Shown one piece after another: positions 8,377 to 16,891 of a DNA stretch of 42,177 nt. Source of the DNA: Rubrivivax sp. (GTDB lineage: Bacteria > Pseudomonadota > Gammaproteobacteria > Burkholderiales > Burkholderiaceae_C); the NCBI GenBank assembly GCA_020248945.1, contig JADCGQ010000029.1, positions 1 through 42,177 on the forward strand. The letters run 5' to 3'. The position numbers and the translations under genes were made by a program. Each line of letters begins with the position of its first letter. Position 1 is the first letter of the stretch. A model generated the notes under the pieces. It did not search any database and was not told where the DNA came from. It saw nothing but the letters and a program-made list of their open reading frames with translations.

Positions 8377-9333
8377 TCAGCGGTTCTTCACGGCGTTGAG
8401 CGCCTTGACGTAGATGTTGGCCAGGCCGAACACGGCGACGAACAGCATCACCGCAAACGCCGAGGCGTACCCGGTGCGCCACTTCTCGAAGGCCTCGCGC
8501 TTGAGCGTGATGGACGCCAGTTCGGTGGCCGAACCCGGCCCTCCCGAGGTGAGCAGGTTGACCATGTCGAACATCTTGAAGTTCTCGATGCCGCGGAACA
8601 GCACCGCCAGCATCACGAAGGGCAGGACCATCGGCAGGGTGATGGACCAGAACTGCCGCCACGGCGACGCGCGGTCCACTTCGGCGGCCTCGTAGATGTA
8701 GTCCGGGATGGAGCGCAACCCGGCCAGGCAGATCAGCATGACGTAGGGTGTCCACATCCAAGTGTCGACGATGACGATGGCCCAGGGCGCCAGCTTCACC
8801 TCGCCGAGCATCGAGAACGACGACGGCGACACACCCGTCAGGAGGCCGGCCAGGTGGTTGAACGGGCCCATCTGCGGCTGCAGCAGGAAGGCCCAGAAGT
8901 TACCCACCACGGCCGGTGACAGCATCATCGGAATCAGGATCAGGGTGGTCCAGAAGCCGTGGCCCCGGAACTTGCGGTCCACCAGCCAGGCCAGCGCAAA
9001 GCCGATCACCACTTGCAGCAGGATGGTCCAGAACAGAAAGTGCGCCGTGGTCTGCATCGCCGCCCAGATGTCGGGGTCGGTCAACACGGCGATGTAGTTG
9101 TCCAGGCCCACGCCCAGCACCTCGGCGTTGGGGCGGTTGGCGCGGAAGTTGGTGAACGACAGCCTGACGGTCCAGATCAACGGAAAGATGTTGATGGCCA
9201 GCAGCAGGACCATCGTCGGGCCGATGAACAGCCACGCCAGGCTGCGGTCGGACAGCCCGCGCATGCGGCTGGCCAGCGGTGGCGGCGTGGCCCGGGCCGC
9301 GGCCTGGGCCAGGGGACGGGTGCTGAGGCTCAT
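8377..9333 (-). CDS. ABC transporter inner-membrane permease (MalF/UgpA class)
   Basis: First permease of the importer. I chose the ATG at 9333 (318 residues, MSLSTRPLAQ...). The frame can be extended 8 codons to a TTG at 9357, but nothing favours that start. There are about six membrane helices, the first at AWLFIGPTMVLLLAINIFPL. The EAA loop is YIYEAAEVDRASPWRQFWSI followed by TLPMVLP. SLTSGGPG-like sequence (NLLTSGGPGSAT) near the last helices is standard for MalF-class permeases. It lies 78 nt after the binding-protein gene, and that gap contains a strong hairpin, so it is probably expressed less than the binding protein. Confidence 0.92.
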   Translation of the reverse strand: MSLSTRPLAQAAARATPPPLASRMRGLSDRSLAWLFIGPTMVLLLAINIFPLIWTVRLSFTNFRANRPNAEVLGVGLDNYIAVLTDPDIWAAMQTTAHFLFWTILLQVVIGFALAWLVDRKFRGHGFWTTLILIPMMLSPAVVGNFWAFLLQPQMGPFNHLAGLLTGVSPSSFSMLGEVKLAPWAIVIVDTWMWTPYVMLICLAGLRSIPDYIYEAAEVDRASPWRQFWSITLPMVLPFVMLAVLFRGIENFKMFDMVNLLTSGGPGSATELASITLKREAFEKWRTGYASAFAVMLFVAVFGLANIYVKALNAVKNR

Positions 9334-9365
9334 GGAGGCGCAGGCTGCGGGGGTCAAGGGGGCGG

Positions 9366-9401
9366 GGCTGGCTTCAGGTTCGGATGAGCCTGAGACCAGC
9401 C
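9366..9401 (-). promoter_or_regulatory. Intercistronic hairpin between binding protein and permease genes
   Basis: Arms 9366-9378 (GGCTGGCTTCAGG) and 9389-9401 (CCTGAGACCAGCC) form a 13-bp stem with one C/A mismatch and one G/T pair around a 10-nt loop. It begins 10 nt after the stop of the binding-protein gene. There is no U tract on the transcribed strand, so a mRNA-stabilising or partially attenuating element fits better than a full terminator. Such elements are common after ABC binding-protein genes and raise binding protein over permease. Confidence 0.55.
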
Positions 9402-9411
9402 TCCCGGCGGC

Positions 9412-10734
9412 TCACTTCAGCTTGCCGTCCTCCTTGAACACCTTCTTCCAGTCGGCCACGAGCCCGTCCAGCGCTTCCTTCGCGGTGCCCTTGTCGGCCA
9501 CCACGTAGTCGTGCATGCGCTTTTGCATCGCCAGCATCAGCTGGGCATACGAGGGCTCAGCCCAGAAGTCCACCACCATGCCCATGGAGTCCAGGAAGGG
9601 CTGCGCAAAGGGCGTGCTCTTCGGGTAGGCCGGGTCGTTCAGCACCGCCTTGGCCGCCGACGAGCCGCCGATCGCCTGCCACTTCTTCTGCACGGCCGGG
9701 TCGGCGAACCACTTGATGTACTGCAGCGCCTCGTTCTTGCTGTTGGAGTAGGACACCACCGAGATGCCCTGGCCGCCCAGCTGCACACCCCTGGCCTTGT
9801 CGCCAGGGTTGGCGAAGAAGCCGATCTTGTCGCCGCCCACGTTCGGGTCCTTGTACAGGCCCGGGAAGAAGGCGAACCAGTTCATCATCATCGCGACCTG
9901 GCCCGACTTGAAGGCGTCCAGCCCTTCGCCCATGTAGGCGTTGGTCAGGCCAGGAGGCGTGCTGCCCTTGTAGATGGATTTGTAGAACTCCAGCCCCTTG
10001 ATGGCGTCGGCGGAGTTGACGAAGCCGTCCATGGCATACGGCTTCTTCGGATCCTGGTACTTGAAGCCCATGGGCACCAGCACGTTGGTCACGCCCATGG
10101 TGATGCCTTCGCTACCACGCTCGGTGAAGACGTAGGCGCCGTAGACCTTCTTGCCATCGATCATCCGGCCCTGGAAGAACTCGGACACCTGCTTGAACTC
10201 GGTCCAGGTCTTGGGCGGGGCCAGATCGCGGTTGTGCTTCTTCTTGAACTCGGCCTGCAGTTCGGGCTTGGCAAACCAGTCGCGGCGGTAGGTCCAGCCC
10301 ACCGAATCGGCCATCGCCGGCAGGGCCCAGTAGTTGGGCGTGCCCTTGGGCCACTCGGCATAGCCGGTCACCGTGGCCGGCGCGAAGTCGCTCATCTTGA
10401 TGCCTTCTTTGGCAAAGAAGTCATTGAGCTTCACGTAGTGGCCGCTGTCGGCCGAGCCGCCGATCCACTGGCTGTCGCCAATGATCAGGTCGCACAACTT
10501 GCCCTTGCTGTTGAGCTCGTTGAGCATGCGGTCGGCAAAGTTGGGCCAGGGCACGAACTCGAACTTCATCTTCACGCCGGTCTTGGCGGTGAAGTCTTTG
10601 GAGAGTTCGACCAGGGCGTTTGCCGGGTCCCACGCGGCCCAGCATAGCGTGATGGTCTTGTCTTGCGCCTGCGCGGCAGAGCCCAGGGTCAAGGTGGCGG
10701 CGGCCACGACGGCCGCCCTGAGGAAGGGATTCAT
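9412..10734 (-). CDS. Periplasmic solute-binding protein of the DhaKL-linked ABC importer (GlpV-like)
   Basis: Captures the substrate in the periplasm and delivers it to the permeases. The ATG at 10734 has GGAGA about 8 nt upstream and starts a signal peptide (MNPFLRAAVVAAATLTLGSAAQAQ) with cleavage near AQA-Q. The 440-residue product is a family-1 extracellular binding protein, with blocks such as AWDPANALVELSKDFTAKTG and KSGQVAMMMNWFAFFPGLY. Many aromatic residues are available for stacking a polyol or sugar. It is first gene of the operon and diverges from a LacI regulator. Ligand is inferred only from context: DhaK/DhaL argue for dihydroxyacetone, glycerol or a C4 analogue. Confidence 0.9.
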   Translation of the reverse strand: MNPFLRAAVVAAATLTLGSAAQAQDKTITLCWAAWDPANALVELSKDFTAKTGVKMKFEFVPWPNFADRMLNELNSKGKLCDLIIGDSQWIGGSADSGHYVKLNDFFAKEGIKMSDFAPATVTGYAEWPKGTPNYWALPAMADSVGWTYRRDWFAKPELQAEFKKKHNRDLAPPKTWTEFKQVSEFFQGRMIDGKKVYGAYVFTERGSEGITMGVTNVLVPMGFKYQDPKKPYAMDGFVNSADAIKGLEFYKSIYKGSTPPGLTNAYMGEGLDAFKSGQVAMMMNWFAFFPGLYKDPNVGGDKIGFFANPGDKARGVQLGGQGISVVSYSNSKNEALQYIKWFADPAVQKKWQAIGGSSAAKAVLNDPAYPKSTPFAQPFLDSMGMVVDFWAEPSYAQLMLAMQKRMHDYVVADKGTAKEALDGLVADWKKVFKEDGKLK

Positions 10735-10828
10735 CTTCAGTCTCCGGTTATTGATCAGCCGAGCGGGTGGGCGGTCCACTGCGCGTCTTGGAGGGTGATG
10801 AACCTTGGTCGAAGCCATCACCAAACTC

Positions 10829-10860
10829 GACATTAAGACATTAATTAAATCAATCAAACA
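10829..10860. promoter_or_regulatory. AT-rich island with tandem GACATTAA, candidate operator/promoter
   Basis: Between the divergent binding-protein and LacI genes, GACATTAA is repeated head-to-tail (10829-10836 and 10837-10844) and runs into the palindrome TTAATTAA (10841-10848) and AAATCAATCAAA. On the minus strand TTGATT and TAATGT lie 16 bp apart, a possible promoter for the transporter operon. The rest of the 262-bp gap is GC-rich, so this AT-rich block is likely where RNA polymerase and the LacI-family protein meet. No classical central-CG LacI palindrome is evident. Confidence 0.45.
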
Positions 10861-10996
10861 TGGCTTTCCCTGATCGGGTTTGACCTGGGGCTCTGGCCAC
10901 GGGTACGTGCCACGACCCAGCAAGACACCGCCTGTCCAAGGGGTCATTGCTGATGCATTTACCTGAGGTTCAGACCATCATCCGGCTGCATCTCTC

Positions 10997-12031
10997 ATGG
11001 CCAACTCCATCACCATCACCCAGATCGCCGAGGCGGCCGGCGTCAGCACGGCCACCGTTGACCGGGTGCTGAATGCCCGGCCCGGCGTCAACCCCGCGAC
11101 GGTGCAGAAGGTCCAGGCCGCGATGCAGCTGATGGGGGCCGGGGTGCCGTCGCGCGGGCGCCCGCCCAAGTCGGCGAACTACCGCTTCGGCATCGTGCTG
11201 CCGGCCGAGCGCCTGGGCTTTGCCGACCAGGTCGACCGCGTCATCGCGCAGGCCGCGGGAGACTTCCGCCACCAGCACATCACCGAAGTGACGCATCGCC
11301 TGCCAGCCGACAACCCGGTTGACTTTGCCGAAGCCCTGGCCCGGCTCACCGACTTCGATGGCCTGGCCGTGATGGGCCCGGACGTGCCGACGGTCAAGCT
11401 GGCCATCAACGACCTGGTGCGTGCCGGGGTGCATGTGGTGACGCTGTTCTCCGACGTGCCCGGGTCGATGCGCGCAGCCTTCGTCGGCGCCGACAACCGT
11501 GCGGCAGGCCGCACGGCGGCCTTGCTGCTGGGCCGATCGCTGGGCCCGGACGAGGGCGCGCAGACGGTGGGCATGTTCTGCACCGACAGCCGCTTTGCCG
11601 CCCATGTAGACCGTCAGATCGGCTTTGCCCATGCCATGCAGGAGCGCCATCCTCAGGCCGCCGTGTGGACACTGGCCGACCTGCCCCCCGACGAAGACGA
11701 GGTCCTGGAGCATGTTCGGCGAGCACTGGCCGCACAGGAACGGGGACCTGTGTCTGCAGCCTATGTGCTGGGCACCGGCGCAGCGGGCGTGCTGGGCGCG
11801 CTCGCTGCCCACGGCCGCGGAGCCCGCCTGACCGTCACGGTGCACGATCTGCTGGAGGCACACCGTTCGATGCTGGTGTCAGGCCAGGTCACCTATGTGC
11901 TGCACCAGGATCTGCACTACGCCGTGCTGTCGGCCACGCGGGTGCTGCGGGCGTTGTGCGAGTCGTTGCGCGGCGCATTGGCGGTGAGCAGCCCGCGCGT
12001 GGAGATCATGACCGCAGAGAACCTGGCGTGA
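10997..12031 (+). CDS. LacI-family transcriptional regulator
   Basis: Predicted sugar-responsive regulator, 344 residues. The N-terminal LacI helix-turn-helix is ITQIAEAAGVSTATVDRVLN (about residues 6-25), followed by the hinge-type GRPPKSANYRFGIVLP. The rest is a periplasmic-binding-protein-like sensor domain with FDGLAVMGPDVPT and the FVGADNRAAGRTAALLL block. It diverges from the transporter operon and is followed after 40 nt by a second dhaK, so it most likely controls both directions. The effector is presumably the imported compound or its phosphate. No good ribosome-binding site precedes the ATG at 10997; the start is supported by the HTH beginning immediately after it. Confidence 0.9.
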   Translation: MANSITITQIAEAAGVSTATVDRVLNARPGVNPATVQKVQAAMQLMGAGVPSRGRPPKSANYRFGIVLPAERLGFADQVDRVIAQAAGDFRHQHITEVTHRLPADNPVDFAEALARLTDFDGLAVMGPDVPTVKLAINDLVRAGVHVVTLFSDVPGSMRAAFVGADNRAAGRTAALLLGRSLGPDEGAQTVGMFCTDSRFAAHVDRQIGFAHAMQERHPQAAVWTLADLPPDEDEVLEHVRRALAAQERGPVSAAYVLGTGAAGVLGALAAHGRGARLTVTVHDLLEAHRSMLVSGQVTYVLHQDLHYAVLSATRVLRALCESLRGALAVSSPRVEIMTAENLA

Positions 12032-12071
12032 ACACACCGGGTGCTGACCTTGCCGGAGGGGCGGACTTGCG

Positions 12072-13058
12072 ATGAAGAAATTCTTCGACGACCTCGACAC
12101 GCTGCTGGAGCAGAGCCTGCGCGGCTTTGCCCTCGTGCACGCCGACCTGGTGCAGCTGCACCTGGACCCCACCTTCCTGGCCCGACGCGAGCCCAAGCCC
12201 GCGGGGCATGTGGCCGTGATCTCCGGAGGCGGCTCAGGCCATGAGCCGATGCACATCGGCTATGTCGGCCACGGCATGCTCGACGCCGCCTGCCCCGGCC
12301 AGGTCTTCACCTCGCCCACGCCCGACCAGATGCTGGCAGCCGCCAGAGCCGTGGAGCGGGGCCGCGGGGTGCTGTTCATCGTGAAGAACTACGCCGGAGA
12401 CACGATGAACTTCCAGATGGCGAGCGAAATGCTGGCCATCGAACACCTGACCGTGCTGGTCAACGACGACGTCGCGGTCGAGAACTCCACACACACCAGT
12501 GGCCGCCGCGGCGTGGCGGGTACCCTGGTCGTCGAGAAGATCGTCGGCGCCGCCGCGCAGGCGGGGACCGACCTGGCCGAGTGCAAGCGCCTGGGCGACA
12601 AGGCCAACGCGCGCACGGCCACGATGGGCGTGGCCTTCAGCAGCTGCACGGTGCCGGCCGCAGGCGTGCCGACGTTCGACATCGGTCCGGGCGAGATCGA
12701 GATGGGCGTGGGCATCCACGGCGAGCCGGGGCGCCGGCGCGCCCTGATCAAGCCGGCCAGCGCCATCGTCGATGAACTGCTCGACGCCGTGCTCAACGAT
12801 CTGAACCCGCCACGCGGCCAGCCTGTGCTGTTGCTCGTCAACGGCCTGGGCGGCACGCCCTTGATGGAGCTCTACCTGCTGGCACAGCTGGCCGCGCAGC
12901 ACCTTGAACGAAAGGGCCTGAAGCTGGAGCGCCTGCGCGTCGGCAACCTGGTCACATCGCTCGAAATGGCCGGGGCTTCCATCACGCTGACGATGCTGGA
13001 CGACGAGCTGCGCGCACTCTGGGATGCACCTGTCCGCACCGCAGCGCTGAGCTGGTGA
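12072..13058 (+). CDS. dhaK: Dihydroxyacetone kinase subunit DhaK (copy 2, with LacI regulator)
   Basis: A second complete DhaK paralogue, 328 residues. His57 (GGGSGHEP), Asp110 (KNYAGD) and His216 (GVGIHGEPGRRR) preserve the substrate-binding and covalent-anchor residues, so it should be functional. It resembles copy 1 along its whole length but has many substitutions, so the two are not a recent duplication. Examples of divergence are MHIGYVGHG for LHTGFIGHG and the ending VRTAALSW for VHTPSLRW. It starts 40 nt after the LacI gene and has no dhaL beside it. It may share the DhaL at 4396-4995, act on a different ketose, or work as a sensor subunit like the E. coli Dha regulatory circuit. These are inferences. 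Confidence 0.9.
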   Translation: MKKFFDDLDTLLEQSLRGFALVHADLVQLHLDPTFLARREPKPAGHVAVISGGGSGHEPMHIGYVGHGMLDAACPGQVFTSPTPDQMLAAARAVERGRGVLFIVKNYAGDTMNFQMASEMLAIEHLTVLVNDDVAVENSTHTSGRRGVAGTLVVEKIVGAAAQAGTDLAECKRLGDKANARTATMGVAFSSCTVPAAGVPTFDIGPGEIEMGVGIHGEPGRRRALIKPASAIVDELLDAVLNDLNPPRGQPVLLLVNGLGGTPLMELYLLAQLAAQHLERKGLKLERLRVGNLVTSLEMAGASITLTMLDDELRALWDAPVRTAALSW

Positions 13059-13119
13059 CCGCTGGCGATACCCGTTGCACAGCCCGCTGCGGTCACCGAA
13101 CGGGAACCCGGCAGCGGGC
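13054..13119. terminator. Overlapping inverted repeats between convergent genes
   Basis: GGTGACCGC (13054-13062, containing the dhaK stop) pairs perfectly with GCGGTCACC (13089-13097). GCCCGCTGC (13082-13090) pairs perfectly with GCAGCGGGC (13111-13119). The two hairpins share bases 13089-13090 and nearly exclude each other. They lie between a plus-strand stop at 13058 and a minus-strand stop at 13149. No T tract follows either, so this may be an mRNA-end structure rather than an intrinsic terminator. Confidence 0.4.
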
Positions 13120-13148
13120 ACGCCGTTGCGCCGCCCGGCACACCTCGC

Positions 13149-13886
13149 TCAAAAGCGCACCGCCGCCTTCACGCTGTAGCTCGTGGCCTTGCCGGTGCGC
13201 TCGGCCTCCAGCACCAGCGCCAGCGGCACGAGCGCGATGTTCACGCCGACAAAGCGCCTGGCCAGCGTCAGGCTCTCGCTGCGCAGGCTGCTGCCCGGCG
13301 CGGCGGCGTCCACGCGCACGCTGCCGATGCCGGCGTAGGGCGTGAGGAACGCGAAGCCCTTGCTGATGGACAGGTCGGCGCCCACGGTGTCCATGTCCAG
13401 GCCCTCCACGCCCGACAGCCGCGTGCCCGACACCCGCAGCGCCACCGCCGGCATCACCGTGCTGCCGCTGATGAAGGCCCAGCGCAGCTCGCCGCCAGCG
13501 GCACGCACGTTGGTGCCGGGCAGTTGCATCAGCGTGGCGCCGATGTCGATGTCGAAGGGCAGGCCCTTGTGCACGCGCAGGCTGGCCACCGGCAGCGCCT
13601 TCGGGATGCTCGCGCCGCCCGCGGCCTTGCGCAGCACGTCGCGGTTGGAGACCTCGGTGACACCGGCCGTGACGCCGATGTCGAAGCCGATCAGGCCCAG
13701 GCTCTCCGCCGGGATCACGCCCTTGTAGGACGCGGCGGCGCCGACGTCTTCGCTGAAGGCGCGGAACTCGGCCTGGTTGAGCAGGCGGACGAAGTTGAAG
13801 TCGGCGGCACGCACGGGGGCCGGGGCCCAGGTCAGCGCGAGGGCAGCCAGGGTGGCGGGTGCCAGGGCAAGCAAGGAGCGTTTCAT
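13149..13886 (-). CDS. Exported beta-barrel-like outer-membrane protein
   Basis: I do not recognise a specific family. The ATG at 13886 begins a clear signal peptide (MKRSLLALAP... cleaved near VRA-ADF, about residue 27), giving a 245-residue precursor. The mature part has alternating polar/hydrophobic stretches typical of amphipathic strands, for example LRWAFISGSTVMPAVALRVSG and GFAFLTPYAGIGSVRVDAA. It ends in a C-terminal Phe (SVKAAVRF), the usual outer-membrane insertion signal. It faces dhaK copy 2 convergently and is followed (downstream of its start) by 100 bp without a gene before the LysR gene. A role in adhesion or transport cannot be read from the sequence. Confidence 0.78.
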   Translation of the reverse strand: MKRSLLALAPATLAALALTWAPAPVRAADFNFVRLLNQAEFRAFSEDVGAAASYKGVIPAESLGLIGFDIGVTAGVTEVSNRDVLRKAAGGASIPKALPVASLRVHKGLPFDIDIGATLMQLPGTNVRAAGGELRWAFISGSTVMPAVALRVSGTRLSGVEGLDMDTVGADLSISKGFAFLTPYAGIGSVRVDAAAPGSSLRSESLTLARRFVGVNIALVPLALVLEAERTGKATSYSVKAAVRF

Positions 13887-14082
13887 GCAGAGGCCTCGAT
13901 GGCGGGCGGCGACATGCGGCCCGAATCGCCACGATTCTGGCCGCCACACCGAGGCAGCGGCGTGACGGGCTCATCCGGCAAGCGGAGGCACCTGGGCGCG
14001 GTGAGGCTGGGCTGTGGCCGATCGGTTCGGCCGGCACAGCCGCTTCGGCCCAGCCGCTGAGCCCCGCCGCGCCCGCGGCCCG

Positions 14083-14991
14083 TCAGCCCGAGCGCGCCCA
14101 CCAGCCCTCGTCGAACTGCCCCTGCAGCCAGTTGACGAAGCTCACCACCTTGGCCGGTACCTGGCGCGGGCTCGGGAACACGGCGTGGATGGGCTGGGCC
14201 GGCAGCGCATGACGCTCGAGCAGCGGCACCAGTTCGCCGCGCGCCAGCGAGGCCTGCGCCACGTACAGCGGCAGCGCCGCCACGCCCATGCCAGCACGCG
14301 CCGCAGCCAGCAGCGCCGAGAGGTTGTTGCTGCGCAGCGGGCCCTTCACCGCCACGCTGCTGCTGCGGCCGTCGGGGCCGGTGAAGTGCCAGCGCTCGTC
14401 GCCCTGCACGGTGCTGTAGATCAGCGCGCGGTGGCGCGCCAGGTCGTCGGGCTTCTTCGGCGTGCCGGCCTCGGCCAGGTAGGCCGGCGCCGCCACCAGC
14501 GCCCAGGGGTTGGTGCCGAGGTAGCGCGCGCCCAGTGAGGAGTCGGCCAGCCGACCCATGCGCAGCGCCAGGTCGATGCCCTGCTCCACCAGGTTGACGT
14601 AGCGGTCTTCGATGCCCAGGTCCACCGTCACCTCAGGGTGCTGCTGCATGTAGCGCAGCACCAGCGGCACCAGCACGCGGCGGCCGAAGGCCACCGAGCT
14701 GTTGATGCGCAACGTGCCCTGCACGCGGCTGCTCATCAGCGCGGGCAGGTGGTCGGCCTCCTCGAGTTGCAGCGCGATGGCCTTGCAGCGGTCGTAGTAG
14801 GCCACACCCACCTCGGTGGGCGTGACGCCGCGCGTGCTGCGGTGGAAGAGCCGCGCACCCAGGCGCTTCTCGAGCAAGGCGATGTGCTTGGTGGCCGTGG
14901 GCTGCGTCACGCCCAGGTCGGTGGCGGCGCGCGTCAGCGAGCCAGTCTCGCAGACACGGACGAAGAGCTGCAGGCCCTGGATGCGGTCCAT
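14083..14991 (-). CDS. LysR-family regulator divergent from gcl-hyi-glxR
   Basis: A 302-residue LysR-type regulator. The ATG at 14991 yields [20 protein letters not shown] with the helix-turn-helix [20 protein letters not shown] (about residues 18-37), the standard LysR start. The open frame extends much further upstream but that part is antisense to gcl. The effector-binding domain begins near residue 90 ([20 protein letters not shown]). Divergence from a glyoxylate-assimilation operon and the palindrome between them suggest it activates that operon in response to a pathway metabolite such as glyoxylate or tartronate semialdehyde. The inducer is inference. Confidence 0.92.
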   Translation of the reverse strand: MDRIQGLQLFVRVCETGSLTRAATDLGVTQPTATKHIALLEKRLGARLFHRSTRGVTPTEVGVAYYDRCKAIALQLEEADHLPALMSSRVQGTLRINSSVAFGRRVLVPLVLRYMQQHPEVTVDLGIEDRYVNLVEQGIDLALRMGRLADSSLGARYLGTNPWALVAAPAYLAEAGTPKKPDDLARHRALIYSTVQGDERWHFTGPDGRSSSVAVKGPLRSNNLSALLAAARAGMGVAALPLYVAQASLARGELVPLLERHALPAQPIHAVFPSPRQVPAKVVSFVNWLQGQFDEGWWARSG

Positions 14992-14996
14992 GCCGT

Positions 14997-15013
14997 CATT
15001 CCACCATGGAATG
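14997..15013. promoter_or_regulatory. LysR-type operator candidate, CATTCCA-N3-TGGAATG
   Basis: A perfect 7-bp inverted repeat with a 3-bp spacer lies 5 nt upstream of the LysR start codon and 83 nt upstream of the gcl start. It contains the T-N11-A signature expected of LysR-family sites (T14999, A15011). The position fits an autoregulatory recognition site from which an activator reaches the gcl promoter. Confidence 0.6.
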
Positions 15014-15096
15014 GCGGCTATCGCGGGCGTGGTCTTCCCGCAGCGCGCCGGGGCGCCGACGATCCGCCCCAACGCAACGAGAACCGGAGACGAACA

Positions 15097-16887
15097 ATGG
15101 CAAAGATGAAGGCCGCGATGGCCGCCGTGCTGGTGATGGAAAAGGAAGGCGTCTCGGTGGCCTTCGGCGTGCCCGGCGCCGCCATCAACCCGCTGTACGC
15201 CGCGCTGCGCGAGCGCCAGAGCATCGCCCACATCCTGGCCCGGCACGTGGAGGCCGCCAGCCACATGGCCGAGGGCTACACCCGCGCCAAGGCCGGCAAC
15301 ATCGGCGTGTGCATCGGCACCAGCGGGCCGGCCGGCACCGACATGATCACGGGCCTGTATTCGGCGCAGGCCGACAGCATCCCCATCCTGTGCATCACCG
15401 GGCAGGCGCCGAGGGCGCGTTTGCACAAGGAAGACTTCCAGGCCGTCGACATCGAGAGCATCGCCAAACCCGTCACGAAGATGGCTCTCACGGTGATGGA
15501 GCCGGCGCAGGTGCCGCGCGCCTTCCAGCAGGCCTTCCACCTGATGCGCTCAGGCCGCCCGGGCCCGGTGCTGATCGACCTGCCGTTCGATGTGCAGATG
15601 GCCGAGATCGAGTTCGACATCGACACCTACGAGCCGCTCGGCGTGTTCAAGCCCGCGGCCACGAAGAAGCAGGTCGAGAAGGCGCTCGAGATGCTGATGG
15701 GCGCAAGCAAGCCGCTCATCGTGGCCGGCGGCGGCATCATCAACGCCGACGCGAGCGATCTGCTGGTGGAGTTCGCCGAGCTCACCGGCGTGCCCGTCAT
15801 CCCCACGCTGATGGGCTGGGGCAGCATCCCCGACGATCACCCGCTGATGGCCGGCATGTGCGGCCTGCAGACCAGCCACCGCTACGGCAACGCCACGATG
15901 CTGGCGAGCGACTTCGTGCTCGGCATCGGCAACCGCTGGGCCAACCGCCACACCGGTAGCGTCGAAACGTACACCAAGGGCCGTAAGTTCGTGCACGTGG
16001 ACATCGAGCCGACGCAGATCGGCCGCGTGTTCGCGCCCGATTACGGCATCGTCAGCGATGCCAAGGCCGCACTCGAGCTCTTCGTGCAGGTGGCGCGCGA
16101 GTGGAAGGCCGCCGGCCGCCTGAACGACTACGCCGAGTGGGCCGAGCGCTGCGCCGAGCGCAAGCGGCTGATGCACCGCAAGACGCATTTCGAGCAGGTG
16201 CCGATCAAGCCGCAGCGTGTGTACGAGGCCATGAACGAGGTGTTCCCGCGCGACACGGTGTATGTCACCACCATCGGCCTGAGCCAGATCGCCGGCGCGC
16301 AGTTCCTGCACGTCTACGGCCCGCGCCAGTGGATCAACTGCGGCCAGGCCGGCCCGCTGGGCTGGACGGTGCCGGCCGCCCTGGGCGTGGCAGCGTCGGA
16401 CCCCACCAAGACGGTGGTGGGCCTGTCGGGCGACTACGACTTCCAGTTCCTCATCGAAGAGCTGGCCGTGGGCGCGCAGTTCCGCCTGCCTTACGTGCAG
16501 GTGCTGGTGAACAACAGCTACCTCGGCCTCATCCGCCAGAGCCAGCGCAACTTCGACATGGACTTCGCGGTGCAACTGGCCTTCGACAACCAGAACGTCG
16601 AAGACCCGCAACTGCGCGGCTACGGCGTCGACCACGCCAAGGTCATCGAGGGCCTGGGCTGCAAGACGCTGCGCGTGACCGATCCCGAGAAGCTGGTGAG
16701 CGCCTTCGAGGAAGCGCGGCGCATGGCGGCGGAGTACCGCGTGCCGGTGGTGGTGGAATGCATCCTCGAGAAGGTGACCAACATCGCGATGGGTACCGAG
16801 ATCGACAAGATCAACGAGTTCGAGGACATCGACTGCCGCCACCCCGAGGGCCGCGAGGGCCTGGTGGCGGCCGGTCTGCTGGAGTGA
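15097..16887 (+). CDS. gcl: Glyoxylate carboligase (tartronate-semialdehyde synthase)
   Basis: Thiamine-diphosphate enzyme joining two glyoxylates to tartronate semialdehyde plus CO2, the entry step of the glycerate pathway. The ATG at 15097 has GGAGAC about 6 nt upstream and gives 596 residues, the usual length. Val51 in [15 protein letters not shown] replaces the glutamate that other ThDP enzymes use at this place; this valine is diagnostic of Gcl and falls at the same residue number as in E. coli. The ThDP/Mg motif is GDYDFQF...[10 protein letters not shown] (about residues 448-478). It is first of three tightly packed genes (4-nt gap to hyi). Confidence 0.97.
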   Translation: MAKMKAAMAAVLVMEKEGVSVAFGVPGAAINPLYAALRERQSIAHILARHVEAASHMAEGYTRAKAGNIGVCIGTSGPAGTDMITGLYSAQADSIPILCITGQAPRARLHKEDFQAVDIESIAKPVTKMALTVMEPAQVPRAFQQAFHLMRSGRPGPVLIDLPFDVQMAEIEFDIDTYEPLGVFKPAATKKQVEKALEMLMGASKPLIVAGGGIINADASDLLVEFAELTGVPVIPTLMGWGSIPDDHPLMAGMCGLQTSHRYGNATMLASDFVLGIGNRWANRHTGSVETYTKGRKFVHVDIEPTQIGRVFAPDYGIVSDAKAALELFVQVAREWKAAGRLNDYAEWAERCAERKRLMHRKTHFEQVPIKPQRVYEAMNEVFPRDTVYVTTIGLSQIAGAQFLHVYGPRQWINCGQAGPLGWTVPAALGVAASDPTKTVVGLSGDYDFQFLIEELAVGAQFRLPYVQVLVNNSYLGLIRQSQRNFDMDFAVQLAFDNQNVEDPQLRGYGVDHAKVIEGLGCKTLRVTDPEKLVSAFEEARRMAAEYRVPVVVECILEKVTNIAMGTEIDKINEFEDIDCRHPEGREGLVAAGLLE

Positions 16888-16891
16888 GCCT

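Noticed and set aside
10735..10947. Extension of the binding-protein frame upstream of its signal peptide
   Set aside because: A perfect signal peptide starts at 10734 and the extension crosses the AT-rich control region.
14638..15096. Upstream extension of the gcl frame
   Set aside because: It is antisense to the LysR gene and not Gcl-like; the ATG at 15097 has a ribosome-binding site and the standard family start.
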